DNA of 64,000 bases from Agrobacterium tumefaciens (GTDB lineage: Bacteria > Pseudomonadota > Alphaproteobacteria > Rhizobiales > Rhizobiaceae), in contig JAGIAH010000004.1 of assembly GCA_017744915.1 (NCBI GenBank), positions 372,001-436,000 on the forward strand. Direction: 5' to 3'. Positions 8,935 through 16,998 of this stretch are shown piece by piece (the first letter of the stretch is position 1; the number at the start of each line of letters is the position of its first letter). Below the pieces are notes generated by a model. The model did not search any database, had not been told where the DNA came from, and saw only the letters and a program-made list of their open reading frames with translations. The translations under genes and the position numbers were made by a program.

Positions 8935-8959
8935 GCATCGAGACAATTTACGCGAATTC

Positions 8960-8988
8960 AAGCCGGGTTTCATCCCGGCTTTTCTTTT
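8960..8988 (+). terminator. Rho-independent terminator after tniQ
   Basis: A perfect 8-bp stem (AAGCCGGG / CCCGGCTT) with a 6-base loop is followed by a T-rich run. It begins 26 bp after the tniQ stop and should end the tns transcript. Confidence 0.85.
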
Positions 8989-9134
8989 GGTCCATGCCTT
9001 TGGCCAATTTTGACATCCTGGATGGCCAAAAGGACTTGTGCTTTGAGGTTCGTGGGTTCAAGTATCAAAGGGTTAGAGCGGGAGTGGCCAGTATTCGGTT
9101 ACATTTCTCATCTGATCATCCGGATAAATCCTTG
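8989..9134. other. Presumed right end of the Tn7-like element
   Basis: A gene-free segment between the tniQ terminator and a second hairpin. The palindrome TGGCCA occurs three times (9001, 9024 and 9085); the first two copies are arms of an 8-bp inverted repeat (8999-9006 / 9023-9030). TnsB sites in Tn7-like ends are short repeats of this kind of spacing, but these are too short to prove it. The exact junction and target duplication cannot be fixed without the left end or an empty-site sequence. Confidence 0.35.
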
Positions 9135-9163
9135 AAAGGCAGCGCATGGCGCTGCCTTTTGTG
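9135..9163 (+). terminator. Terminator hairpin without an adjacent upstream gene
   Basis: A strong stem AAAGGCAGCGC / GCGCTGCCTTT with a 3-base loop, followed by TTGTGTTG. No gene ends just upstream in this window. It may be the terminator of a chromosomal gene that has been separated from it by the element, or a terminator kept at the insertion site. Confidence 0.7.
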
Positions 9164-9182
9164 TTGATGTGGAGGCAACATC

Positions 9183-10073
9183 ATGCGGATAGTGCTGACG
9201 GGCAGCTCCGGTCGGGTCGGCCGCGCGATTTTTAGTGCCCTGGCCGGCCGGCATGATGTCATCGGCATCGATCGCTCCCCGTTTTCCACCACCCGTATCA
9301 TCGGCGATTTCGCGGACAAGGCACTGCTAGGCTCTGCTTTCCAGCAGGCGGATGCGGTGATCCATGCGGCGGCGCTGCATGCGTCGCATGTCGGCGTCGT
9401 TCCCGATGCGGAATTCCAGCGCATCAACGTCGAGGGAACCCGCATGGTGGCGGAAGTAGCGATGGCAGCGGGCGTACAACGGATCGTTTTCACCAGCACC
9501 ACGGCGCTTTACGGACACTCGGTTTCTTCAGGATCCTGCACCTTCATCGACGAAGACACGTCGCCCCGACCGAAAAGCATCTATCACCGCACCAAACTCG
9601 AAGCCGAGCAGGTGCTGGAGGCGATGGCAGGCCAACACCTCGCGGTACGTGTGCTTCGCATGTCCAGAAGTTTCCCGGAGCCCGCCGACGTGATGGCAGC
9701 TTACCGGCTGCATCGCGGCGTCGATATCCGCGATGTCGCCGATGCCCATGTGCTGGCGTTGACCAATGCGGGAGACGATTTCCAGCGCTATATCATATCG
9801 GCAACCACCCCGTTTTCCGCTGACGATTGCGACAGCCTCGCCGAAGATGCCGCTTCCGTTCTCCGGCAGCGGACCCCGGCTCTCGCCGCCGCTTTCGCGC
9901 AGCGGAGATGGGCGCTGCCGGCGATCATTGACCGGGTCTATTCACCCGCCCGCGCCGTAGACGGGCTTGGCTGGACATCCCGCTTCGGTTTCGAAGAGGT
10001 CTTGGCGGAGCTTGCCCGGCGCAGCCTGGAAGTGCTGCCGGCCGGCGCGAGTGTCAGCAGGAAATCCGAATAG
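9183..10073 (+). CDS. NAD(P)-dependent epimerase/dehydratase (extended SDR)
   Basis: A 296-residue Rossmann protein. GSSGRVG at residues 8-13 region is the nucleotide-binding loop, and Tyr134-x-x-x-Lys138 (YHRTK) with the preceding TSTTALYG strand supply the catalytic residues of extended short-chain dehydrogenases. The start has a clear GGAGG site. The substrate is probably a nucleotide sugar or related sugar, but cannot be told from sequence. It is the first chromosomal gene right of the transposition module and is convergent with clpP. Confidence 0.88.
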   Translation: MRIVLTGSSGRVGRAIFSALAGRHDVIGIDRSPFSTTRIIGDFADKALLGSAFQQADAVIHAAALHASHVGVVPDAEFQRINVEGTRMVAEVAMAAGVQRIVFTSTTALYGHSVSSGSCTFIDEDTSPRPKSIYHRTKLEAEQVLEAMAGQHLAVRVLRMSRSFPEPADVMAAYRLHRGVDIRDVADAHVLALTNAGDDFQRYIISATTPFSADDCDSLAEDAASVLRQRTPALAAAFAQRRWALPAIIDRVYSPARAVDGLGWTSRFGFEEVLAELARRSLEVLPAGASVSRKSE

Positions 10074-10086
10074 GCCCCAGCCTAAG

Positions 10087-10695
10087 CTAAGCCGCCGCAT
10101 CCTCGCGGACTTCCAGAATGCGGTCGATCAGGCCCCATTCCAGAGCCTCCTGCACCGTCATGAAGCGGTCACGATCCATCGCCTTTTCGAACTCGTCGTA
10201 ACTGCGCCCGCAATGCTCGGCATAAAGCCGTGTCATGCGATGTTTCGTCTGCCTGATTTCTTCGGCATGAATGAGCATATCCGACGCCTGCCCCTGAAAA
10301 CCGCCGGAGGGCTGGTGAATGAGGATGCTGGCGTTGGGCAGCGCCGCCCGCGTGCCCGGCTCACCCGCCATCAGCAGGAACGATCCCATCGAGCGGGCCG
10401 TACCCATGCACAGCGTATGCACCGGCGCGCGAATGTAACGCATGGTGTCATACATGGCGAAACCGCTGGTCACCATGCCACCCGGCGAATTGATATAGAG
10501 ATGGATCGGCTTCTTCGGGTTTTCCGCTTCGAGAAACAGCAATTGCGCACAGACCAGTGCTGAGACCGTATCGTTTACCTCACCGTTGAGGAAGATGATC
10601 CTCTCCCGCAACAGGCGGGAATAGATATCGAAAGACCTTTCTCCCCTTGACGATTGTTCGACTACCATTGGGACGAGTTGCATCGTTTCGCGCAT
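10087..10695 (-). CDS. clpP: ATP-dependent Clp protease proteolytic subunit (ClpP family)
   Basis: A 202-residue serine peptidase that assembles into the Clp barrel and degrades proteins fed by a ClpA/ClpX-type ATPase. The triad is visible: Ser102 in ARSMGS, His127 in ILIHQPSGG and Asp176 in MDRDRFM. The nucleophile segment reads GTARSMGS where most ClpP have GQAASMGA, so this is likely one of the paralogues found in rhizobia. No clpX or trigger factor gene is adjacent (tig is at 50741). The start has CAGGAG upstream. Confidence 0.93.
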   Translation of the reverse strand: MRETMQLVPMVVEQSSRGERSFDIYSRLLRERIIFLNGEVNDTVSALVCAQLLFLEAENPKKPIHLYINSPGGMVTSGFAMYDTMRYIRAPVHTLCMGTARSMGSFLLMAGEPGTRAALPNASILIHQPSGGFQGQASDMLIHAEEIRQTKHRMTRLYAEHCGRSYDEFEKAMDRDRFMTVQEALEWGLIDRILEVREDAAA

Positions 10696-10738
10696 CGGCG
10701 AACTCCTGTCGGTTGAAAGATTCGGGAAATGTGGCGGA

Positions 10739-11095
10739 TCAGGCGGCGAGCTTGATCGGCGAACCGTTGTGGTTTGCGGCGGCCTTCGTCATGCGGCCGG
10801 TATTTACGGGCAGGTCGTGAATGATGCGCAGGCTGGTGCCGCCATGGGCATTCGCCGCAATCCTGAAGGTGACGGTGCTTTCCAGAAATGGCGGATTATC
10901 CTCGCGCAGCCGGTAGCGCACCTCCTCGCCGGGCTTGATATCGATCGCATCCGGTTCCGCCAAGGCCTCCTTCGGCAGCCAGTTTTCACGAAACGCCGGA
11001 ATACTGATTGCGCGCCAGACCTTTTGTGGCGGCTCGTCCAGATCATATTCAAGCTCGATGCCGTTTGCCGGCGCTTCCGGTGTCTGCCTGTTCAT
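10739..11095 (-). CDS. SRPBCC (AHSA1-like) family protein
   Basis: A 118-residue protein with the ligand-binding START/SRPBCC fold typical of Activator of Hsp90 homologue-like proteins (opening [18 protein letters not shown], ending LIHDLP-type strand). The start at 11095 overlaps the stop of the upstream arsR-type gene (ATGA), so the longer frame to 11170 is rejected. Such regulator plus SRPBCC pairs are common; the ligand or partner is not known. Translational coupling implies both are made together and controlled by the regulator. Confidence 0.8.
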   Translation of the reverse strand: MNRQTPEAPANGIELEYDLDEPPQKVWRAISIPAFRENWLPKEALAEPDAIDIKPGEEVRYRLREDNPPFLESTVTFRIAANAHGGTSLRIIHDLPVNTGRMTKAAANHNGSPIKLAA

Positions 11096-11406
11096 TGATC
11101 CATATCCTTCAGCAGGAGCTTCAGAGCCTCGATGCGCTGCGGCCAGTAAGCGCGATATTTGCCAAGCCATGCAGCAATGCGCGTCAACCCTTCCGGATCG
11201 ACCTCGTAATTGACGAAACGGCCCTGCCGCCTTTCAACCACCAGCCCTGCCCCGCGCAACACTGAAAGATGCTGCGACATGGCCGGCTGGCTTATCTCGA
11301 TCCCCTCACGCAAGGCAGAAGCGTTCATGGCGCCGTCCGCCAGCTTTTCGAAAATGGCACGGCGCGTCGGATCGGCCAGTGCCCGGAAAATATCATTCTC
11401 TGTCAT
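11092..11406 (-). CDS. ArsR-family winged-helix transcriptional regulator
   Basis: A 104-residue repressor-type protein with the ArsR helix-turn-helix (IFRALADPTRRAIFEKLA followed by the ISQPAMSQHLSVLRGAGLV recognition helix). It lacks the ELCVCDL-type metal-binding cysteines of classical ArsR/SmtB, so it probably senses something other than metal. It heads a two-gene operon with the SRPBCC gene and has a palindrome just upstream that fits an autoregulatory operator. Confidence 0.9.
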   Translation of the reverse strand: MTENDIFRALADPTRRAIFEKLADGAMNASALREGIEISQPAMSQHLSVLRGAGLVVERRQGRFVNYEVDPEGLTRIAAWLGKYRAYWPQRIEALKLLLKDMDQ

Positions 11407-11412
11407 GACGAC

Positions 11413-11432
11413 ACATAAGCATACACTTATGT
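11413..11432. promoter_or_regulatory. Probable operator of the ArsR-type gene
   Basis: Perfect inverted repeat ACATAAG-N6-CTTATGT centred about 16 bp upstream of the regulator start. ArsR repressors commonly bind such symmetric sites over their own promoter. Confidence 0.6.
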
Positions 11433-11565
11433 CATTCGCAAGCTCTTTCGGCGCGTGAAAAACGCGCCTTTTTCATTCCCATGGCATGAGATGCCGTGAA
11501 CGCTTTATCCCCTCGCGCGTTTTCATCCGGCCTGATAGGCTTCGGGCCGGGAGCGATCAAAACAA

Positions 11566-13122
11566 GTGACTGCATTTACGGTCTTCATCGTCATTCTTCT
11601 TTTGGTCATCGGGCCGAGCCTGTTCGTCGTCATCGGCAAACAGCGGGAAAAGGCCATTCCCAAGCGCCCCTCCACCGCCCTGCCCGTCGCCGAGGAAGGA
11701 ACCGCGCTGGACAGGCACTGGCAATCGATCAGGAACGGCTGGAACGAGAAGAATGCGCTCTGCCTGCTGCATTCCAACCTGGATGCCTTCGCCGTGCGCG
11801 TGGCGGCTGCACGGGCCGCCGGGCGCAGCCTCGATCTCATGTATTACATGTGGAATGCCGATCTGACCGGGCGGCTGATGATGCGCGAGGTGATCGCCGC
11901 CGCCGATCGCGGCGTGCGCGTACGGCTGCTGCTCGATGATCTTGGCGTGTCCATCTCGGACCGAATCTTCCACGCCATCGACAGCCATTCCAATATCGAA
12001 CTCAGGCTGTTCAACCCCACGAGGGCGCGGGAAAACATCCTGCATCGGAGCGTCGAACTGGTGCTGCGCTTTCGAAGCGTCAACCGCCGCATGCACAACA
12101 AGGCATGGATCGCCGATGGGCGCACCGTAATCGTCGGCGGGCGCAATATTGGCGATGCCTATTTCGATGCCGCCGAGCGGGCGAATTTCCACGATTTCGA
12201 CATTCTCGGTTTCGGCCGGATCGTCGCCGACGCCACCGAAATCTTCGACGATTACTGGAACAGCGCCGTTTCCGTGCCGGTACGCTCGCTGCTGGCGCGC
12301 AGACCGAACAAGCTTGCCAGATTGCGGCACGAACTGGACGCATTGCCGCAAAGCGAAGCCGCCAAACCCTATCTGGAGCGGGTGGAGAGCCAATATGGCC
12401 GTGATCATTTCCTGATGTCGGACCGGCTGCACTGGGTGGATACGGCGGATATTCTCGCCGACCCGCCGGAAAAGGCGGCAGGCAAACGCCGCAAGGGCCA
12501 CAATTTCCTGATGGAAAGTCTGCTGCCCCTGATGCAGGCGGCAGGCGAAAGCCTGCACATCACCTCCCCCTACTTCATTCCCGGCAGGGAGGGCATGGAG
12601 ATTTTTCTCGATCTCGCCGAACGCGGCGTATCGCTCGCCATCCTCACCAATTCGCTGGCCGCAACGGATGTGGCCGCCGTTCACGCGGGTTACGCCCGTT
12701 ATCGCAAACCGCTTCTCCTTGGCGGGGTACGCCTGCATGAGCTGCGCGCGCAGGCGGATCAATCGAACTTCACGCTACGCGGCTCGGGACAGGCAAGCCT
12801 GCATACCAAGGCCTTCACCCGCGATGGCAGGACCGGCTATATCGGCTCGCTGAATTTCGATCCGCGCTCCGCTTCGCTCAACACCGAAATGGGTGTCGTG
12901 TTCAATTCGCCGCCGCTGGTCGCCCGTATGGACGAGATATTCACCGGGGAAATCCGCCGCACGATGAGCTTCGAACTGGATGTGGACAGCCGCAAACGCA
13001 TTGTCTGGACGACGGAAGAACAGGGGCGGACGAAGACATACCGGCGCGAACCCGACGCAGCCATCAGCCGCCGCATCGTCGCAGGCATCATGCGCTTCCT
13101 GCCATTGGAATCGCAGCTTTGA
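11566..13122 (+). CDS. Phospholipase D-like protein (ClsC/cardiolipin synthase type)
   Basis: A 518-residue membrane-anchored enzyme of the PLD superfamily. Residues 3-24 form one N-terminal membrane segment. Two HKD motifs are visible: MHNKAWIADGRTVIVGGRN and LHTKAFTRDGRTGYIGSLN, each with His, Lys and Asp in the expected spacing. This two-HKD layout matches bacterial ClsC/YmdC-type phosphatidyltransferases that make cardiolipin; phospholipase activity is the alternative. The start is a GTG at 11566. It stands alone between divergent arsR and the convergent receiver-domain gene. Confidence 0.88.
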   Translation: MTAFTVFIVILLLVIGPSLFVVIGKQREKAIPKRPSTALPVAEEGTALDRHWQSIRNGWNEKNALCLLHSNLDAFAVRVAAARAAGRSLDLMYYMWNADLTGRLMMREVIAAADRGVRVRLLLDDLGVSISDRIFHAIDSHSNIELRLFNPTRARENILHRSVELVLRFRSVNRRMHNKAWIADGRTVIVGGRNIGDAYFDAAERANFHDFDILGFGRIVADATEIFDDYWNSAVSVPVRSLLARRPNKLARLRHELDALPQSEAAKPYLERVESQYGRDHFLMSDRLHWVDTADILADPPEKAAGKRRKGHNFLMESLLPLMQAAGESLHITSPYFIPGREGMEIFLDLAERGVSLAILTNSLAATDVAAVHAGYARYRKPLLLGGVRLHELRAQADQSNFTLRGSGQASLHTKAFTRDGRTGYIGSLNFDPRSASLNTEMGVVFNSPPLVARMDEIFTGEIRRTMSFELDVDSRKRIVWTTEEQGRTKTYRREPDAAISRRIVAGIMRFLPLESQL

Positions 13123-13153
13123 CGGTCGAAAGGCCCGCCAAAGCCGCCTCCTC

Positions 13154-14005
13154 TCAGGCCGCCGGCCTTACGCCGGACTTGGCCAGCTGTATCTGCACCA
13201 GCGTATCGAGGTTCTGGTTGACGCGACAGTAAAACTCCTCGTCGATGAAGGGCCGCAGCATGAAATCATTGCCGCCCGCCTTCAGGAACCGCGCCGAAAG
13301 CAGCCGGTTGGTGGAGGAAGAAACACCGATGATGCGCAGCTCATGCGACCCGCGCACCGTGCGGATGCGCCGCGTGAGTTCGAAGCCATCGATGTCGGGC
13401 ATGTTGTAATCGGTCACCACAAGGCCGATATCGGGATTGGCCTTCAATATATCGAGCGCCTTCGCACCGCTATCCGCCAGGCTGACGCGGAAATTATAAC
13501 GCTTCAGCCGGCTTGAAAGCAGCGCCCGCGCCGTCGGGCTGTCATCGACGATCAGCACATGATGGCGGTGGTTGGTAAGGAAGCGACAGACGGATTCCGT
13601 CAGCATGTCCACGGCGAAAATATTATCTTTCAGAATATAATCGACCACATCCTTGGCGATCAGCGTTTCGCGCGTCGCTTCGTGGAAGGTGCTGGTGAAA
13701 ACGATGGTCGGGATCGAAAGATCGATCAGATATTCCAGCGCCTCACCCTTTTCTGCCCCCGGCAGGTTGATGTTGGAAATGGCGAGCGTCACCGGTTCGG
13801 GAGAATGTTCGTAACAGGCCTGCAGCTCCTCGAAGTTGCGGCACACTTCCACGGTAACGCCCAGCAGCTCCTTCAGGCGCATGCTCACCATCTGGGTGAA
13901 CACATTGCTGTCTTCCGCCAGCAAAATGCGGTTATTGCTGAAAGGCACGCCAGAATATTGCATGCCCGTGATGCCTAGAAAATTCATTCTGCCCCGATCC
14001 CCCAT
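13154..14005 (-). CDS. Response regulator with two receiver domains, first one degenerate
   Basis: A 283-residue protein made of two CheY-like receivers and no output domain. The first (about 25-140) has the acidic pair Glu31-Asp32 but Asn78 at the phospho-acceptor position (AISNINLPG). The second (about 149-272) has Asp154-Asp155 and Asp199 in VVTDYNMPD; its conserved Lys is Arg251 (FMLRPF). So only the second half should be phosphorylated. Starts at 14005 or 13987 (Met7, with GGGG upstream) are both possible. No histidine kinase gene is adjacent, so the partner is unknown. Confidence 0.88.
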   Translation of the reverse strand: MGDRGRMNFLGITGMQYSGVPFSNNRILLAEDSNVFTQMVSMRLKELLGVTVEVCRNFEELQACYEHSPEPVTLAISNINLPGAEKGEALEYLIDLSIPTIVFTSTFHEATRETLIAKDVVDYILKDNIFAVDMLTESVCRFLTNHRHHVLIVDDSPTARALLSSRLKRYNFRVSLADSGAKALDILKANPDIGLVVTDYNMPDIDGFELTRRIRTVRGSHELRIIGVSSSTNRLLSARFLKAGGNDFMLRPFIDEEFYCRVNQNLDTLVQIQLAKSGVRPAA

Positions 14006-14146
14006 CGTATGTCAGCGAAAGATAGCAGCCGCATTTTTCAGAATGATTAATAACACTTTTGCCGGAAGGCCAGTTGAGCACATGCTTACTTAAACGGAAA
14101 TACGGCCCGCAAGGGGCCGTATTCCAGCTTTGGGAGGGGAATGGTC

Positions 14147-16660
14147 TTATGCGCGCAGAAGCGCATTATCGGTGTCGAACGGGCTTTCTTCCACCACTTC
14201 GGCATCATAGGACGTGCCGAGAATGCGGATTTTAAGCTTGGTGCCGACAGCCGCATATTCCGGCTTGAGCATGGCGAGCGCGATGGATTTGCCCATACGC
14301 CAGCCGAAACCGCCGCTGGTGACACGGCCGGCAAGCGCGCCGTTTGCATCCACGATCGCTTCCGAACCGCGCGCATCGACATCGGTATTGCCGGATACGG
14401 TCAGCGTCGAGAAGACCCACTTCACGCCGGCTTCCTTATAGGCCACCAGCTTGTCGCGGCCGATGAAGTCCTTTTCCGGACGCAGGAAGCGATCCAGACC
14501 GGATTCATAGGCGTTATATTCGACGGAAAGCTCGCGGCCCATGTTGCGGTAGGATTTTTCGAGCGACATGGAGACCATGGCGCGGATGCCGAAGGGCTTG
14601 ATGCCGAATTCGGCGCCCGCTTCCATCAGCCTGTCGAAGATGTAGTTCTGCATCTCGATCGGATGGTGCAGCTCCCAGCCAAGCTCGCCGACGAAGTTGA
14701 CGCGCAGCGCATGCGCCGTCGCCACGCCGACGGAAATCTGCTTGCCGGTGAGCCAGGGGAAATCCTTGTTCTCCAGGCTGGTGCGGGTGAGCTTCTTCAG
14801 CAGATCGCGCGACTTCGGACCGGCCAGCACCAGCACGCCGTATTTCTGCGTGATCGGCTGCAGCACCACGGAGCCATCGGTCGGTGCCAGACGGCGCAGC
14901 ACGTCATGGTCGTGCGCTTCCAGACCACCGGCCGAAACCATGTAGAAGCGGCCCGGCGCCCATTCATAGACCGTGAATTCCGCCTTCACGCCACCATTCG
15001 GCGTCAGAAGATGGGTAAGTGCGATGCGGCCGCGCTTCTTCGGCACCGCATTGGCGAGAATGCTGTCGAGCCAGGCGCGCGCACCGGGACCGGAAACCTC
15101 CATCTTGGCAAAGGCCGACATGTCGAGCACGCCGACATTCTGATGAACGTTCTTCACCTCGTTGCCGACATGTTCGAAATAGTTCGAACGGCGGAACGAC
15201 CACTTTTCAACGATGCGGCCGTCTTCCAGCGCCGGCGCGTGATTGTGGTTGGTGATGACATCGGCACCGACGCCGAGATCTTCCTCACGCAGCGCATAAC
15301 CTTCCGGTGCATACCAGTTGGCGCGCTCCCAGCCATAGACGGAGCCGAACACGCCGCCGAGCTTCTTCAGGCGATCATAAACCGGTGTCGTCTTCAGCGG
15401 ACGGGCGGCGGAGCGCTCTTCGTCCGGGTAATGCATGGTGAAGACGTTGGCATAGGCTTCCTCGTTCTTGGCGATGAGGTAACCTTCCGTTGCGTAGGGG
15501 CCGAAGCGGCGCGGATCGACGCCCATCAGGTCGAGCGTCGGCTCGCCATCGACGATCCATTCCGCAAGCTGCCAGCCGGCACCGCCGGCGGCGGTGATGC
15601 CGAAGGAGTGACCTTCGTTCAGCCAGAAATTCTTCAGGCCGGGAGCCGGACCGACAATCGGATTGCCATCCGGCGTATAGGCGATCGCGCCGTTATAGAC
15701 CTTCTTGATACCCACTTCGCCGAAGGCCGGAACGCGCACCATGGCGGTTTCGATATGCGGCATCAGACGGTCAAGCTCCTCCTGGAACAGCTCATATTCG
15801 CTTTCGTCGGAGGGACCGTCGACATAACAGACCGGCGCGCCGACTTCGTAAGGACCGAGGATCAGGCCGCCCGCTTCTTCGCGCATGTACCAGGCCGAGT
15901 CAGACTCGCGCAGGACGCCCATTTCCGGCAAGCCCTGGCGACGGCGTTCCTGAATGGCCGGATGCGGCTCGGTGACGATGTACTGATGCTCGACCGGAAT
16001 GACCGGGATGTTGATGCCGACCATCTCACCGGTCTTGCGGGCGAAGGAGCCCGTACAGGAGATGATATGTTCGGCGATAATCTCGCCCTTGTCCGTCGTC
16101 ACCTTCCAGTGACCGTCTTCCAGCTGCTCGATGGCGGTGACGGTGGTGTTGCGGTAGATGGTGGCGCCACGGTCACGCGCGCCCTTGGCCAGCGCCTGCG
16201 TCAGGTCGGCGGGCTGGATATAACCGTCGTCGGGATGCTGGATCGCGCCGAGCAGGCCGTCCGTCTCGCAGAGCGGCCAGATTTCCTTCACCTGCTCCGG
16301 CGTCAGCATGTTGACACGCACGCCGATGGTCTCGGCAATGCCGGCATAATACATATATTCGTCCCAGCGATCCTTGGTGCGGGCGAGACGGATGTTCGAA
16401 ACCTTGGAGAAGCCGACATTCATGCCGGTCTCTTCCTGAAGCTCCTCGTAGAACTTCACGGAATATTTGTGGATCTGGCCAACCGAGTAACTCATGTTGA
16501 ACAGCGGCAAGAGGCCGGCCGCGTGCCAGGTGGAGCCCGAGGTCAGTTCCTTGCGCTCGATGAGAACGCTATCGCTCCAGCCCTTTTTGGCAAGATGATA
16601 AAGTGTCGAGACGCCGACAACGCCGCCACCGATCACCACCGCCCGTGCATGTGTCTTCAT
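14147..16660 (-). CDS. Dimethylglycine/sarcosine dehydrogenase-like flavoprotein
   Basis: An 837-residue two-part enzyme. Residues 1-~380 form a DAO-type FAD domain opening with AVVIGGGVVGVSTLYHLAK (FAD-binding glycines) and with the HAAGLL segment typical of covalent or tight FAD sites. Residues ~430-830 are a GcvT-like aminomethyltransferase domain, which passes the oxidised methyl group to tetrahydrofolate. The layout and length match dimethylglycine dehydrogenase; sarcosine dehydrogenase is the alternative. Substrates come from glycine betaine breakdown, common in plant-associated rhizobia. AGGGG precedes the start. A very long antisense frame across it is a shadow. Confidence 0.88.
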   Translation of the reverse strand: MKTHARAVVIGGGVVGVSTLYHLAKKGWSDSVLIERKELTSGSTWHAAGLLPLFNMSYSVGQIHKYSVKFYEELQEETGMNVGFSKVSNIRLARTKDRWDEYMYYAGIAETIGVRVNMLTPEQVKEIWPLCETDGLLGAIQHPDDGYIQPADLTQALAKGARDRGATIYRNTTVTAIEQLEDGHWKVTTDKGEIIAEHIISCTGSFARKTGEMVGINIPVIPVEHQYIVTEPHPAIQERRRQGLPEMGVLRESDSAWYMREEAGGLILGPYEVGAPVCYVDGPSDESEYELFQEELDRLMPHIETAMVRVPAFGEVGIKKVYNGAIAYTPDGNPIVGPAPGLKNFWLNEGHSFGITAAGGAGWQLAEWIVDGEPTLDLMGVDPRRFGPYATEGYLIAKNEEAYANVFTMHYPDEERSAARPLKTTPVYDRLKKLGGVFGSVYGWERANWYAPEGYALREEDLGVGADVITNHNHAPALEDGRIVEKWSFRRSNYFEHVGNEVKNVHQNVGVLDMSAFAKMEVSGPGARAWLDSILANAVPKKRGRIALTHLLTPNGGVKAEFTVYEWAPGRFYMVSAGGLEAHDHDVLRRLAPTDGSVVLQPITQKYGVLVLAGPKSRDLLKKLTRTSLENKDFPWLTGKQISVGVATAHALRVNFVGELGWELHHPIEMQNYIFDRLMEAGAEFGIKPFGIRAMVSMSLEKSYRNMGRELSVEYNAYESGLDRFLRPEKDFIGRDKLVAYKEAGVKWVFSTLTVSGNTDVDARGSEAIVDANGALAGRVTSGGFGWRMGKSIALAMLKPEYAAVGTKLKIRILGTSYDAEVVEESPFDTDNALLRA

Positions 16661-16826
16661 TTACAGAACCCCTGAAAAGCGCCGGCCTTGCCTTATTCCG
16701 CCGACATTGGATGGGAGGAATATGAAGCGCTTGCGGGTTGTTCAGCCGCCTGATTGCGACATGGCCATAGGGTGCTGCGACAGGCGTGAAAATGACGGCA
16801 TGCCGGGTGAAAGGCTTCCCACCCCT

Positions 16827-16950
16827 TTCTTCTCTCGCCGGGGAGAAGGTGACCCGAAGGGCCGGATAAGGAGGCCACGTTGCCGAATATCCCGACGCTA
16901 GCCCCCACCACCCGCTACCGCGACCTCCTCCCCCGCGGGGAGAAGGTGAC
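16827..16950. repeat. RIME-like palindromic intergenic repeat, copy 1
   Basis: Two arms resembling TTCTCTCGCCGGGGAGAAGG and CCCCCGCGGGGAGAAGG flank a short spacer containing CCCGAAGGGCCGGATAAGG. The same architecture recurs at 27237, 34226, 39340 and 54105. It fills the 338-bp gap between the dehydrogenase and mscS-type genes. Confidence 0.8.
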
Positions 16951-16998
16951 AGGCGGCGAGCCCCTGCCCGGGACTCGGGATCCTCAAGCAACAGCCTA

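Noticed and set aside
9030..9065. A tRNA-like T-loop (GGGTTCAAG) near the element end.
   Set aside because: The flanking bases do not pair into a T-arm or acceptor stem, so it is not a tRNA or a tRNA fragment.
14141..16675. An 844-codon open frame on the plus strand.
   Set aside because: It is antisense to the clear dimethylglycine dehydrogenase gene, is His/Arg/Ala-rich with no family signature, and arises from high-GC codon use.
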